From Rhodobacteraceae bacterium HLUCCO18 (GTDB lineage: Bacteria; Pseudomonadota; Alphaproteobacteria; Rhodobacterales; Rhodobacteraceae), in the NCBI GenBank assembly GCA_001314805.1, contig LJSY01000031.1:1-45460 (forward strand): a stretch of DNA of 45,460 bases, in the 5' to 3' direction. The notes under the pieces were generated by a model, which was given only the letters and a program-made list of their open reading frames with translations, ran no database searches and was not told the DNA's origin. The translations under genes were made by a program, and so were the position numbers. Shown one piece after another: positions 8,407-16,943 of the stretch. Each line of letters starts with the position of its first letter. Position 1 is the stretch's first letter.

Positions 8407-8537
8407 TTTGCATCATTAGTCTTCAGTCACTTAGCAATGATTTTTAAATGTATCATTTCAATACATGTTCACAAGAAAATTGAGTGACGGAGTGGGTATT
8501 GCAAAAGCAATCATTTTGCATCATTCACTTCGATGCA
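8407..8537. promoter_or_regulatory. AT-rich divergent promoter region with several inverted repeats
   Basis: This spacer between the desaturase and LacI genes is markedly AT-richer than its surroundings. It contains ATGTAT-7-ATACAT (8448-8466), ATTGC-AAAA-GCAAT (8498-8511) and TGCATC-9-GATGCA (8517-8537). There is also an 11-bp direct repeat TTTGCATCATT at 8407-8417 and 8515-8525. Symmetric TTGC/GCAA elements are typical of LacI-family operators, so the repeats near 8500 are the best operator candidates for autoregulation and control of the desaturase-ferredoxin pair. Confidence 0.5.
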
Positions 8538-8593
8538 TCACTGGGCGTCGGCCGCAACGCGCCTGACGGCTACGGCAGAGACATGAGTGTTAC

Positions 8594-9610
8594 ATGCGCG
8601 CGACGATTGCCGATATTGCACGGGCCGCTCAGGTTTCCACGGCGACCGTCGACCGTGTCCTGAATGCCCGTGGCGGCGTGCGGGAAAAGACGCGGCAGAC
8701 CGTAATGACGGTCGCGGCGCAGCTGGGATACCTCGACGATGGGGGGCCGATCGTCCCCGTCGGACGCCCCGTCACCCTGCATGTCCTCCTGCCCGAAGGG
8801 ACGAACGCCTATATCGACGAACTGGAAGCCCAGTTCCAACGGCAGTCTGAGACCCTCGGCCATGTGTCGGTGATCGTCGAACGACTGCCGAAACTCGCGC
8901 CCCTCGCGCTGGCGGATCGCATCGCGTCGCTCAGGGGGGCGAGTGATGGTATCGCGCTGGTCGGGCTGGACCATCCTGCGGTCCGTGAAGCCCTGCGCGG
9001 CATCTCCGCAAGGGGCGTCCCCGTGCTGACCATCGCATCTGATGTCCAGCATGTGCCGGGGCGTCAGTATGTGGGCATCGACAATTCGCACGCCGGCCGG
9101 CTGGCGGGATTGCTCGCGGGACGTTTTCTGGGGGCGGCGGCCAGCTCGAAGGTCGCGCTTCTTTCGGGATCGCTGGCCTATCGCGGGCACCAGGAGCGCG
9201 AAATGGGATTCCGGCAGATCCTGAACGAGGAGTTCCCCAACCTGCAGCTGGTGGAAGTCCGAGAAATCAACGAAGATCGTGCCCTTGCGCGATCGGCCGT
9301 CGGTACGCTCCTGGCCCGGCACCCCGACCTTGCCGCGATCTACAACATCGGTGGCGGCACGATCGGCGTATGCGAGGCTCTCGAAGAAACCGGGCGGTCG
9401 AAAAACGTCTTTCTTTTCGCCCACGATCTGTCGGAGGCCAAGCGGGCCTACCTGCTGAATGGCACGGTCGACGCGATTTTCGACCAGGATCCGACACAAC
9501 AGGTGCGCGAAGCCCTGGCGTCCCTGGTGTCGAGGGTCCGCCGGTTCAGATACACCTTCATTCAACCGAGCCTCCGGGTCATCTTTCGCGAAAACCTGCC
9601 CGCCGCATAG
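8594..9610 (+). CDS. LacI-family transcriptional regulator (ribose-binding-protein-like sensor domain)
   Basis: DNA-binding regulator of 338 aa. Residues 1-60 form the LacI helix-turn-helix and hinge (TIADIARAAQVSTATVDRVL, then REKTRQTV and LGY). Residues ~65-335 are a periplasmic-binding-protein-like effector domain with GLDHPAVREAL, VGIDNSHAGRLAG and GFRQIL segments, typical for regulators sensing sugars or cyclitols. The recognition-helix end TVDRVLNARGGV belongs to the RbsR/inositol-type LacI subgroup. The SD is weak. It probably controls the divergent desaturase-Rieske operon and itself via the repeats in the shared spacer. Effector unknown. Confidence 0.92.
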   Translation: MRATIADIARAAQVSTATVDRVLNARGGVREKTRQTVMTVAAQLGYLDDGGPIVPVGRPVTLHVLLPEGTNAYIDELEAQFQRQSETLGHVSVIVERLPKLAPLALADRIASLRGASDGIALVGLDHPAVREALRGISARGVPVLTIASDVQHVPGRQYVGIDNSHAGRLAGLLAGRFLGAAASSKVALLSGSLAYRGHQEREMGFRQILNEEFPNLQLVEVREINEDRALARSAVGTLLARHPDLAAIYNIGGGTIGVCEALEETGRSKNVFLFAHDLSEAKRAYLLNGTVDAIFDQDPTQQVREALASLVSRVRRFRYTFIQPSLRVIFRENLPAA

Positions 9611-10026
9611 TTCCCGACCGTGACCCATCCTTGCTCCGGTGTCCGTCCACAGGTCGGACCAGCCCCCGATCGACGGTACGGGAAGGATCCACGCGGCGGA
9701 TCTGCCGGCGCCACCGTCCTTGCGCAGACCGGTTCGAATTGGTTTGATGTCGGGACGGCTCCACCCCGACGGCATCGCACTGTGCCCTGTTGTTGCTCTG
9801 TGACGGCCAAGAGATGAAGGAGCCGAGCGCATGGAGATGACAGCACCCCGGATCGATCCGGCAAGGCCGGTCCTTCGGCGTCACATGGATGACGTTGTGT
9901 CGAGCTGCGCGCCCGTCACCGACCCCCGAACCGGAGCCGTGGACGAATGACACCTCGCCTCGATGCCCCCGAGATGATGCATTCCGTTGATCCGGTCAGC
10001 GCAGGCGATCGGGGACGGGACGTCTG
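9611..10026. other. Intergenic stretch without recognisable gene
   Basis: The 416 bp between the LacI stop and the first cassette gene contain only short reading frames with no recognisable similarity and no convincing RBS. No strong hairpin terminator was seen after LacI. It presumably holds the promoter of the 10-17 kb cassette, but I could not identify clear -35/-10 elements. Confidence 0.4.
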
Positions 10027-11832
10027 ATGCCCAACACCGGCACATCCGCGGTGGCACCCACGCTGCCCCGGCGCGAGATCGCGCTCTGGGTCGCCGTCAC
10101 CGCCCTTCTGGCCCTTGCCGTTTCACCCGTTCTCACGCGCTCGCATGTCGAGGGGTTCACCTATTTCACCGAGACATTGTCGATCCTGTTGCCCGATCTG
10201 TCGCGCGCGGATCCGCTTTGGTCGCTCACTCGGGATTTCTTCTACATGTCGCGGCCCGGCGTGATCTGGGCGATGGCGCCGCTGTCCGACCTGTCGCCCG
10301 GGAATGCCTATGACCTCCTGATGTGGCTGGCGATGCCGGTATTCCTGTCGGGGGTCATCCTCGCCGGCCGCCTCGCGGGTGGTGCATCCTGGCTGGCTTC
10401 TGTCGCGGCCCTGCTGCTTCTGCCGATCGCAGTGGAGGCAAATTTCTTCACCAACGACAATCTGATCGCCGGCGGCCTGTCGCTCTGGACGATGGCCGTG
10501 ATCCTTGGACGGCGTGGCATGGCGTTCGCCGTGCTGGCGGGTAGTCTATATTCCCTGGCCGTGCTGTGCCGGCTCGACCAGGTCCTGCTGGCGCCGTTCT
10601 TCGCCGTGCTGGCGATCCTGCCTGCGCCGTCGCTCCGTTGGGCGGTAGCCCGGTGGGCGGCCATGGCGGTGGGCTTCGGCATCGTCCACGGTCTCTTCGC
10701 GCTGCTCGATCCGCAGGCGGCGAACCTCCTTTTCAGGATCGCCGTGGTGACCGAGGCCGACGGCATGTGGTCCCGGGACACGGTCACGCTTGCCCTGATG
10801 ATCCTGCGCGATGCGGCGGCCGCCCTGATGGCCTTCGGGCTCGGATTGCCCGCCATCATCGCCGGCGCCGTGGTGCTTTATGCCCGCGCAAGGTCTGCCG
10901 CACGGCACGCATCGGGGTCGGTCGACGGTTTGCGGATATGGGCCATGCCGCTCCTGCTGATCGGCTATCCGTTCGTCATCTACGGGCTGACCGTCGGCAA
11001 GTACTACGATCCGCGCGGCTTCATCACCATGCTGCCCATGCTCGCGCCGCTGGCGGCAATCGGCCTCGACCGATGGGTGATCGGACCGCTGCGGCGGGCT
11101 CCCCGCGCGGCGCCGGCAGCCGGTCGGAGCACGTGGACCGCCCTGATGGCTGCATTGCTCCTGCTGCCCGTCTTCGTGCCGGGCGTGCCGATCCTGCCGG
11201 CAGTGCTCCCGTTGCCAGCAGAGACCGAAAATGCGCCGCCCACCATGACCGGGCGGATCTGGTACGGCGGCGCATGGCGCGACTGGCAGGAGCGGGAGTT
11301 TCATCAGCACGACCGGGCGGCCGAGAGGCTTGTCGAAACCCTGATCGCTCAACAGGCGGAGGCGGCCGTCGTGGCAGCCGGCTGGAACGAAGACCGCCGC
11401 CTGCAGAACGTCCTGGCGGCGCAAGGCTTCGAACCGCTGGAGGAGACCGGCACCGCCTGCGCACCGGTGGCCGAGCTCTGGTCCCACCCCGATGGCGCGA
11501 GGGTGCATCTCGTCCGCATGCATATCCCCTTTCTCCGGAACTGGGTGCTGACCTCGGCGTCGCTCTACGTCGCCCATGGCGCGGACTGTCTGCGGAGCGT
11601 GCCGGACGACCGGCGCTTTGCCCTCGATCCCATCGGTGTTCTCGTCACCCGGAACGACGACGCGGAACGCCTCTCGGCGGACGCGGATGGCCATTTCAGG
11701 ATGACGGACGACGATCTGGAGCGGTTCGCGGAACGCGCCGGGAACACGATCCGGTCCTACGGCGCGGAGAGTGACCCGGTCGCCGCCACCGCGCAGGCCG
11801 TGGTCCGGAGAGCCCGCGAACGGTTGAACTGA
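10027..11832 (+). CDS. Polytopic membrane protein, GT-C-type (GT39/ArnT-like) glycosyltransferase candidate
   Basis: The 601-aa protein has about nine hydrophobic segments between residues ~15 and 385, then a ~210-residue soluble C-terminal domain. The pattern is that of GT-C enzymes, which take sugars from polyprenyl phosphate and transfer them on the periplasmic side. Features include a large first loop after TM1, the segment FFTNDNLIAGG, and later LAVLCRLDQVLLAPFF, resembling the 'Y..D' and 'TK....L' regions of GT39 proteins. No classical D-E catalytic pair is obvious in loop 1, so the activity is not certain. GtrA and GT2 genes follow, as in GtrA/GtrB/GtrC three-part systems where the third member is a variable GT-C protein. 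First gene of a seven-gene cassette; 202 bp separate it from the next. The SD before the ATG is weak. Confidence 0.8.
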   Translation: MPNTGTSAVAPTLPRREIALWVAVTALLALAVSPVLTRSHVEGFTYFTETLSILLPDLSRADPLWSLTRDFFYMSRPGVIWAMAPLSDLSPGNAYDLLMWLAMPVFLSGVILAGRLAGGASWLASVAALLLLPIAVEANFFTNDNLIAGGLSLWTMAVILGRRGMAFAVLAGSLYSLAVLCRLDQVLLAPFFAVLAILPAPSLRWAVARWAAMAVGFGIVHGLFALLDPQAANLLFRIAVVTEADGMWSRDTVTLALMILRDAAAALMAFGLGLPAIIAGAVVLYARARSAARHASGSVDGLRIWAMPLLLIGYPFVIYGLTVGKYYDPRGFITMLPMLAPLAAIGLDRWVIGPLRRAPRAAPAAGRSTWTALMAALLLLPVFVPGVPILPAVLPLPAETENAPPTMTGRIWYGGAWRDWQEREFHQHDRAAERLVETLIAQQAEAAVVAAGWNEDRRLQNVLAAQGFEPLEETGTACAPVAELWSHPDGARVHLVRMHIPFLRNWVLTSASLYVAHGADCLRSVPDDRRFALDPIGVLVTRNDDAERLSADADGHFRMTDDDLERFAERAGNTIRSYGAESDPVAATAQAVVRRARERLN

Positions 11833-12034
11833 GCCCCGTCATCCAACGGGATTTGCTGCGGCGGGGCAACGATCCGGCGCGAGATGGGCGTGGCGCGGCG
11901 GTCACGGTTGACGCATGTCATCATGCGCACCACGGTTTGCCCAAAAAACGCCGCGGCGTGATGGCAGAGCCGTGCGAACGGCACATCGAGGCACAAAAAA
12001 CGGGGCGAGGAACCGTGAGCGGGCGTGATTTCAC

Positions 12035-12517
12035 ATGCGGCGACGACTGAGAGGCGGCTTTCGGGCATTCGCCCTGGTCTCCGGCATCGGCTGGGTGCTC
12101 GATCTGTGCCTGACCATGGGGCTGGTGCAGCTCGGCCTGTCTCCCTTCGCGGGCAGCCTTGCCGGCGCGGCAACGGCCGTGAGTTTCGTCTACGTGGTCT
12201 CGCGCCTGATGCTTCTGGCCGATCGCAGGATCGGACGGGCGCAGGATTTCGGCATCTACGTGCTGTGGCAGGTCTTCGCGATCTCGGCGGCCTCCGCACT
12301 GGTCGCCGTTATCGCCTATCTTCTGGACCCCGCCATTGCTGCGGTGGGCGCGGGCCGGGCGTCTCCAGTCGCCGGCTTCAACACGATCACGATCGCCTCG
12401 GGTCTGGCCAAGGCGCTGGTCACGCCGCTGACGCTGATTGCCAATTTCCTGTTCCTCGGATGGCTGACCGGCCATGGGGCGCGCATGGTCTCGGCCGGCG
12501 CGCGGGGCACGCGATAA
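12035..12517 (+). CDS. GtrA-family membrane protein (putative polyprenyl-linked sugar flippase)
   Basis: The 160-aa protein has four hydrophobic helices and GtrA hallmarks: an FALVSGIGWVLDL opening helix, a central VSFVYVVSRLML segment and a C-terminal TLIANFLFLGWL helix. GtrA proteins are thought to flip polyprenyl-phosphate-linked monosaccharides across the inner membrane. It sits between the GT-C candidate and a GT2 gene whose ATG begins 2 bp after the stop, indicating tight co-transcription and shared function. Confidence 0.85.
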   Translation: MRRRLRGGFRAFALVSGIGWVLDLCLTMGLVQLGLSPFAGSLAGAATAVSFVYVVSRLMLLADRRIGRAQDFGIYVLWQVFAISAASALVAVIAYLLDPAIAAVGAGRASPVAGFNTITIASGLAKALVTPLTLIANFLFLGWLTGHGARMVSAGARGTR

Positions 12518-12519
12518 CG

Positions 12520-13314
12520 ATGCGCAATCTCGTCTTCATCCCGATGTACAATTGCGCCGCCCAGATCCCTCGTGTCCTGGCCCAGTTCGACGACCCGTCG
12601 GTCCGGCCCTGGGTCGATACGGTGCTGTGCATCGACAACCGCTCCACCGACGGCACGCTCGACGCGGCGCGCTCGGCGCTGGAGCACTGCCCCGTGCCGA
12701 CCCGGGTTCTCTTGCGCAACGACGACAATTACGGCCTCGGCGGATCGCACAAGGTCGCCATCGAATTCGCGAGGGCCCATGGCTACGACATGCTGACGGT
12801 GCTGCACGGCGACGATCAGGGGTCGATTACCGATCTCGTCGGCGTGCTCGAGGAGGGCGCGCATGCCGACGCCGATTTCCTGATGGGCGCGCGGTTCATG
12901 CCCGGCTCCCGGCTGGAGGGGTATTCGACCCTCAGGACCCTGGCCAACAGGGCGTTCAATCTCGTCTTCTCGGCGGTGTCGGGAACGCGCCTCCACGATC
13001 TCGGATCGGGCCTGAACCTGATGCGCGTGGACGCGTTCGCGGACGGGTTCCACACCCGGTTCGCCGACGATCTGACGTTCAACTACTACCTCATTCTCGC
13101 CGTGGCGCACCGCAAGGCGCGGCTGCGGTTCTTTCCGCTGGAATGGCGCGAGGATGATCAGATCTCCAACGCCCGCCTCACGCGCATGGGCTTCCAGATC
13201 CTCGGGCTTCTCGGGCGGCGGGTCATCTCCCCGCGCCGGTTTTTCGGGGACGATCACAGGGCGCATCCGCGGGCGGGCTATCCCTCGACCGAAATCGCGC
13301 GGTGGGAGGTGTAG
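12520..13314 (+). CDS. GT2-family glycosyltransferase, polyprenyl-phosphate sugar synthase-like
   Basis: Cytosolic GT-A fold enzyme of 264 aa. The N-terminus MRNLVFIPMYNCAAQIPRV matches the GT2 nucleotide-binding start. CIDNRSTDGT is the second conserved segment, and LHGDDQGS carries the DxD-like metal site. A GSGLNLMR segment follows, and the C-terminal WRED-Q motif fits the acceptor side. Dolichol-phosphate mannosyltransferase and GtrB-like proteins share this profile. Unlike GtrB it lacks the two C-terminal membrane helices, so it may rely on GtrA or the next membrane protein for membrane contact. The ATG is 2 bp after the gtrA-like stop. It probably loads the sugar (or non-sugar polyol) made by the kinase/nucleotidyltransferase genes onto a lipid carrier; that is inference. 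Confidence 0.87.
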   Translation: MRNLVFIPMYNCAAQIPRVLAQFDDPSVRPWVDTVLCIDNRSTDGTLDAARSALEHCPVPTRVLLRNDDNYGLGGSHKVAIEFARAHGYDMLTVLHGDDQGSITDLVGVLEEGAHADADFLMGARFMPGSRLEGYSTLRTLANRAFNLVFSAVSGTRLHDLGSGLNLMRVDAFADGFHTRFADDLTFNYYLILAVAHRKARLRFFPLEWREDDQISNARLTRMGFQILGLLGRRVISPRRFFGDDHRAHPRAGYPSTEIARWEV

Positions 13315-13316
13315 GA

Positions 13317-14261
13317 ATGCAAGGCAGCGCCAACCCGGTTGCCATGTCGCGGCCTGCGAAGCGGACCGATGCGGCGCGGACGGCCTTCGTTGCCGGCGCG
13401 GCGGTCTTCGTGGTGATCGCGACGCTCGCGCTTTTGCCGCTGACCGGTCCCTTGCCCCTCGTCAGCGCGCTGGCGGCGGGGCTTCTCTATCTGGTCAGTC
13501 ACCTGCTCAGGGCGTTCCGGCTGGCGATCCTTTCGGTCGAGATGCTTGGCGTGTCGGGCCGGACGACGGTGCTGGTGCATTTCGCGACGGCGCCGATCTC
13601 GCTTGCCTTGCCGCTCAAGCTTGGCGAGCTGACCCGGCTTTACGAGCTTTGGCGGCTCAGCGGAACGCTGGTCTACTCGGTCGTCGTCCTGCTGGTCGAC
13701 CGGATGTATGATTCACTCTTTCTGGTTCCGCTTCTGGCCATTCTGCTTCTGCAGAACGATGCGTCCCCCGCCCTGATCGTACTGACCTGCGTGGCCGCCT
13801 TCGTGCCGCTTGCCGTCATCGTGGTGGGACCTCGGTTGATGACCGAGGTGCAACGCTACGTCGTCGCCCATCATAACGATGCCGGCACGCTCGGCACGTT
13901 GCGGGGCATCGACGCCGTCCGCCGCGTCGTGACCCACGCCGCGCGCGTGGCGCGCCAGCAGGCGCCGACGCTCGTCGTCCTGTCGCTGCTCATCTGGCTA
14001 CTGGAGGTGCTGGTCTGCCTGATCCTCGTGAGCGCCATCGGTGCCGCGGCGGAAAGCGCCTTCGATCTCCTTGGCAGCCGGTTGACCGCGACATGGTGGA
14101 CCGAGGGCTCCGACCCGCTGGTTCAGGCCGTGATCGCGCTGACGCTGATCGCGACGCTTCTGCCATGGCCGCTGGCGATCGCGCTCTACTTCGGCCGGCG
14201 ACTGGCGGCGACCGGGGCGCGGACGGCCGGTCCGAAACGACAGGAGAGGGTCGGGTGGTGA
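13317..14261 (+). CDS. Lysylphosphatidylglycerol synthase TM-region/UPF0104-like membrane protein
   Basis: The 314-aa integral-membrane protein has about seven or eight hydrophobic helices. The blocks VSHLLRAFRLAIL and APISLALPLKLGELTRLYELWR are characteristic of the LPG_synthase_TM (flippase-like) family, members of which often stand beside glycosyltransferases without an aminoacyl-transferase domain. The ATG at 13317 is chosen because GGGAGG stands ~7 nt upstream, inside the end of the GT2 gene; an in-frame GTG at 13302 is less likely. Its 3' end overlaps the next gene by 4 bp. Proposed role: second lipid-linked-sugar translocase or membrane scaffold. Substrate unknown. Confidence 0.8.
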   Translation: MQGSANPVAMSRPAKRTDAARTAFVAGAAVFVVIATLALLPLTGPLPLVSALAAGLLYLVSHLLRAFRLAILSVEMLGVSGRTTVLVHFATAPISLALPLKLGELTRLYELWRLSGTLVYSVVVLLVDRMYDSLFLVPLLAILLLQNDASPALIVLTCVAAFVPLAVIVVGPRLMTEVQRYVVAHHNDAGTLGTLRGIDAVRRVVTHAARVARQQAPTLVVLSLLIWLLEVLVCLILVSAIGAAAESAFDLLGSRLTATWWTEGSDPLVQAVIALTLIATLLPWPLAIALYFGRRLAATGARTAGPKRQERVGW

Positions 14262-15718
14262 ACCGGGGCTATCACGTCATCGTCGACGACCGCGAGGCGC
14301 CGCCCGCGGAGGTGCAGCGCCTGAGCGGGGACGTTCATTTCGGCAACCTCCTGCGCCGCCGCCGCCGCTATCTCGACGAACTGGTGGCCACCGCCGTCGA
14401 TGCCGATGACGTCACCGTTCTGCGCACCGACGAGGAGGCCGAACAGCTGGCGCGCAGGATGGAGGCGGCCCGCGGCGAGGCGCTGTGGCTCCGGCTGCCG
14501 ACAAGCATCGCGCCGCTCGACCTTGCCGGGCTGCGCGTCCAGATCGGCAAGATGCGCTATGCGCTTGAGCCCATGATGCTGGCGCCCGTGTCGGAAGACG
14601 ACGCGCCCATGGTGCTTTTCCCCGCTCAGGCCATCGCCATTCTGCGGGCCGAAAGCACCAAGGCCCGGCGTGCGCGGGTCTACCAGATCGCGGAAGAGGC
14701 GACTCAGGTCCACCATGACGTGCCTTTCGTGGATCTGCGCGACGCCGCCGCGCTGGGCCGGTTTCTGTCCGGGGCCACCGAACCGCGCGCGTTCAACTCG
14801 CTGTCCGCCGAAAAGGATGTCTTCGTCAAAAGCTCGACCGACATCGAAAAGATGCGCGCCGAGCACGACTTTTACGCGCTGGCCCGGCCCGAGATGCAAC
14901 GCTTCCTGCTGCCGACATTCGGGTTCGAGCAAGACGGACGGACCGCCAGCTACCGGATGGAGAACCTGCGTGTCCCCGATGCCGCGCTTCAGTTCGTGCT
15001 GGGCGCCTTCACCGAGACGCAGTTCGATCAACTCCTCGATCAGTTCTTCGCCTTCATCGCGGCCCGCGAACGCGAGACGGTCGGACGAAAACCGGTGGCA
15101 GACGCCGGCCGGACGCAAATCCTTGAAAAGCTCTACCAGCGCATGGACCGCCTGGCACATTCCGAGGCCGGCCGCCGGATCGAGGCCATGCTGGTCGCGG
15201 GCGGCGTGGCGGGCGGTGTGATCGGGCTTGCCGAACGGGCCGTGCCGCTGATCGAGGCCGCTCTGGCGCGCCATCCGTCCGACTTCCTCGCCTTCAGCCA
15301 TGGCGACCCCTGCCTGTCCAACATCCTGTTCGACGGTCGCATCGGTCTCTTCCGCCTCATCGACCCGCGCGGCGCCTCGGCCCGCGCCGACGCGATGATG
15401 CATCCGCTCTACGATCTGGCGAAGTTTTCCCACTCGGTTCTCGGCGGTTACGATTTCGTGAACAACGACCTCTTCGGGATCGAGGTGGGCCCGGACCTCG
15501 GGCTCGAGTTGCAGTTCCACCGCGGTGGTCCCCCGGACTGGGTGCAGGCGGCGTTCCGCGATCGCGTGGCGCGGGAAGGGTGGGACATGCGCGACATTCG
15601 CGCGGTCGAGGCCTCGCTGTTCCTGTCGATGCTGCCGCTGCATCTCGACCATGAACGCAAGCCGCTGGGCTTCTGCCTGATCGTCCGGCGCATCCTCAAA
15701 GAACTGGAAGACCGATGA
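14258..15718 (+). CDS. APH/choline-kinase-like phosphotransferase with an uncharacterised N-terminal domain
   Basis: Numbering is from the GTG at 14258 (486 aa; the GTG at 14255 is equally possible; AGGAGAGGG lies just upstream). The C-terminal half has the aminoglycoside/choline kinase core: the candidate nucleotide Lys K191 (VFVKSS), Brenner's loop SHGDPCLSNIL (347-357) with catalytic Asp and metal Asn, and LIDPRG (367-372) supplying the metal Asp. Residues 1-~170 form a separate alpha/beta-looking domain with no motif that I can name; it is rich in Arg around 32-38. The stop overlaps the HAD gene start (ATGA) and the start overlaps the upstream gene stop. Likely phosphorylates a sugar, alditol or amino alcohol used by the cassette. 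Symbol and substrate unknown. Confidence 0.8.
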   Translation: MNRGYHVIVDDREAPPAEVQRLSGDVHFGNLLRRRRRYLDELVATAVDADDVTVLRTDEEAEQLARRMEAARGEALWLRLPTSIAPLDLAGLRVQIGKMRYALEPMMLAPVSEDDAPMVLFPAQAIAILRAESTKARRARVYQIAEEATQVHHDVPFVDLRDAAALGRFLSGATEPRAFNSLSAEKDVFVKSSTDIEKMRAEHDFYALARPEMQRFLLPTFGFEQDGRTASYRMENLRVPDAALQFVLGAFTETQFDQLLDQFFAFIAARERETVGRKPVADAGRTQILEKLYQRMDRLAHSEAGRRIEAMLVAGGVAGGVIGLAERAVPLIEAALARHPSDFLAFSHGDPCLSNILFDGRIGLFRLIDPRGASARADAMMHPLYDLAKFSHSVLGGYDFVNNDLFGIEVGPDLGLELQFHRGGPPDWVQAAFRDRVAREGWDMRDIRAVEASLFLSMLPLHLDHERKPLGFCLIVRRILKELEDR

Positions 15719-16128
15719 TCGAAACCGAAAAGGCGCTTGTTGTGGACGTCGACGGAACGCTCTGCCCGATCAGGCAAGACGGCGAAAGCTACGATGACAT
15801 GATCCCCGAGCCGCGGATGCTGGCACGCCTGCGCGCGCTTCACGCCGAGGGCTGGGTGATCATCCTGCATTCCGCCCGCGGCATGCGCAGCAATAACGGC
15901 AACGCCGGCAGGATCGCGCGGAACGTGGCGCCGGGTCTTTTGCGCTGGCTCGATGCGCATGGCATCCCTTTCGACGAGTTGCATCTCGGCAAGCCATGGC
16001 CCGGGCGGCAGGGGTTCTATGTCGACGACCGCGCCGTCCGTCCGAGGGAGTTCGTGGATCTTGGCCTCGACGACCTGAACGCGCTGGTCGAGCGTGACCG
16101 GATCGCGGTGCCGGGTGGCCGGGCGTGA
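15715..16128 (+). CDS. HAD-superfamily phosphatase, capsule-biosynthesis type
   Basis: Compact 137-aa cytosolic HAD hydrolase with no cap domain. Motif I is D11-V-D13-G-T (VVDVDGTLCP), giving nucleophile and acid Asp. Motif II is the Ser in ILHSARGM. The motif III Lys is in HLGKPWPG and the motif IV acids in FYVDDRAV. Single-domain HADs of this sort occur in capsule and lipooligosaccharide loci, where they dephosphorylate sugar or serinol phosphates. The start ATG overlaps the kinase stop by 4 bp and the stop overlaps the nucleotidyltransferase start by 4 bp, so kinase, phosphatase and nucleotidyltransferase are translationally coupled. Confidence 0.85.
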   Translation: MIETEKALVVDVDGTLCPIRQDGESYDDMIPEPRMLARLRALHAEGWVIILHSARGMRSNNGNAGRIARNVAPGLLRWLDAHGIPFDELHLGKPWPGRQGFYVDDRAVRPREFVDLGLDDLNALVERDRIAVPGGRA

Positions 16129-16892
16129 CGGGGACCGTCGCGATAACCATGGCGGGCCTCGGCAGCCGCTTCGCCAAGGCCGGTTACACGCGCCCGAAAT
16201 ACGAGATCGAAGCGCTGGGCCTGCCGCTCTTCGACTGGTCCATGCTGAGCCTCGAGGCTTTCCGCACCCGGGGCTGGCGGTTCCGCTTCGCCGCGCGCGA
16301 ACCCGACGCCGAGGCCTTTATCCGCGCCCGTTGCGCGGCACGCGGGATCGGGGATTGCGACGTCCTGACGATCGCGGCGCTGACCGACGGACAGGCCACC
16401 ACAGCGCTTTTCCTCGCGCAGACCGCGCCCGCCGATGAACCTTTCGCGATCTACAACATCGACACCTTCGTGCGGCCGGACGCCATGGTGCCGCCCGACC
16501 CGGCATCCTGCGCGGGCTGGGTGCCTTGCTTTCCGGCGCCGGGCGATGGCTGGTCCTTTGCCCGCTGCGACGAAAACGGCAACGTTGTGGACCTGCGCGA
16601 GAAGGTCCGCATCTCCGATCATGCCACGGTCGGCCTCTACTGGTTCGACAGCGCCGCGCGCTACGTCGATACTTACCGGGCCTACTATTCCGTGCCGGGG
16701 CGGGAGGAGAAGGGCGAACGCTACGTCGCACCGATCTACAACCAGCTGATCGCCGAGGGCCTGCCGGTCCGCATCGCCGAGCTGCGGCTGGAAGATGTGG
16801 GCATGCTCGGCACACCCGACCAGGTGTCGGGATTCGTGACAGACCCGCCCGAAGCCGCGCAGGCGGTGGCGGCGGCCTTCGCGACACGGTGA
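16125..16892 (+). CDS. Nucleotidyltransferase (NTP_transferase-like), sugar/polyol-phosphate activating candidate
   Basis: The 255-aa cytosolic protein starts at a GTG overlapping the HAD stop. The N-terminus MAGLGSRFAKAGYTRPKYEI follows the GxGxRF...PK signature of sugar-phosphate nucleotidyltransferases. YNIDTF is the D-containing metal/substrate motif, and VGLYWFD plus LEDVGMLGTPDQV match the later part of the family. It lacks the left-handed beta-helix of bifunctional enzymes. With the preceding kinase and phosphatase it would convert a phosphorylated small molecule to an NDP or CDP derivative for the GT2. Last gene of the cassette; the convergent TauE gene begins 52 bp further on. Confidence 0.83.
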   Translation: MTGTVAITMAGLGSRFAKAGYTRPKYEIEALGLPLFDWSMLSLEAFRTRGWRFRFAAREPDAEAFIRARCAARGIGDCDVLTIAALTDGQATTALFLAQTAPADEPFAIYNIDTFVRPDAMVPPDPASCAGWVPCFPAPGDGWSFARCDENGNVVDLREKVRISDHATVGLYWFDSAARYVDTYRAYYSVPGREEKGERYVAPIYNQLIAEGLPVRIAELRLEDVGMLGTPDQVSGFVTDPPEAAQAVAAAFATR

Positions 16893-16943
16893 GGGAGGGC
16901 GCGCGCGTCGAAAGACGGGATCGACCGGGTTTTGCGGGGCCGC

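Noticed and set aside
9620-9953. Short frames in the LacI/GT-C spacer
   Set aside because: No RBS, no similarity, frames overlap on both strands.
14186-15652. 488-codon minus-strand frame opposite the kinase gene
   Set aside because: Antisense to the kinase, whose motifs are clear; composition is biased and unrelated to any family.
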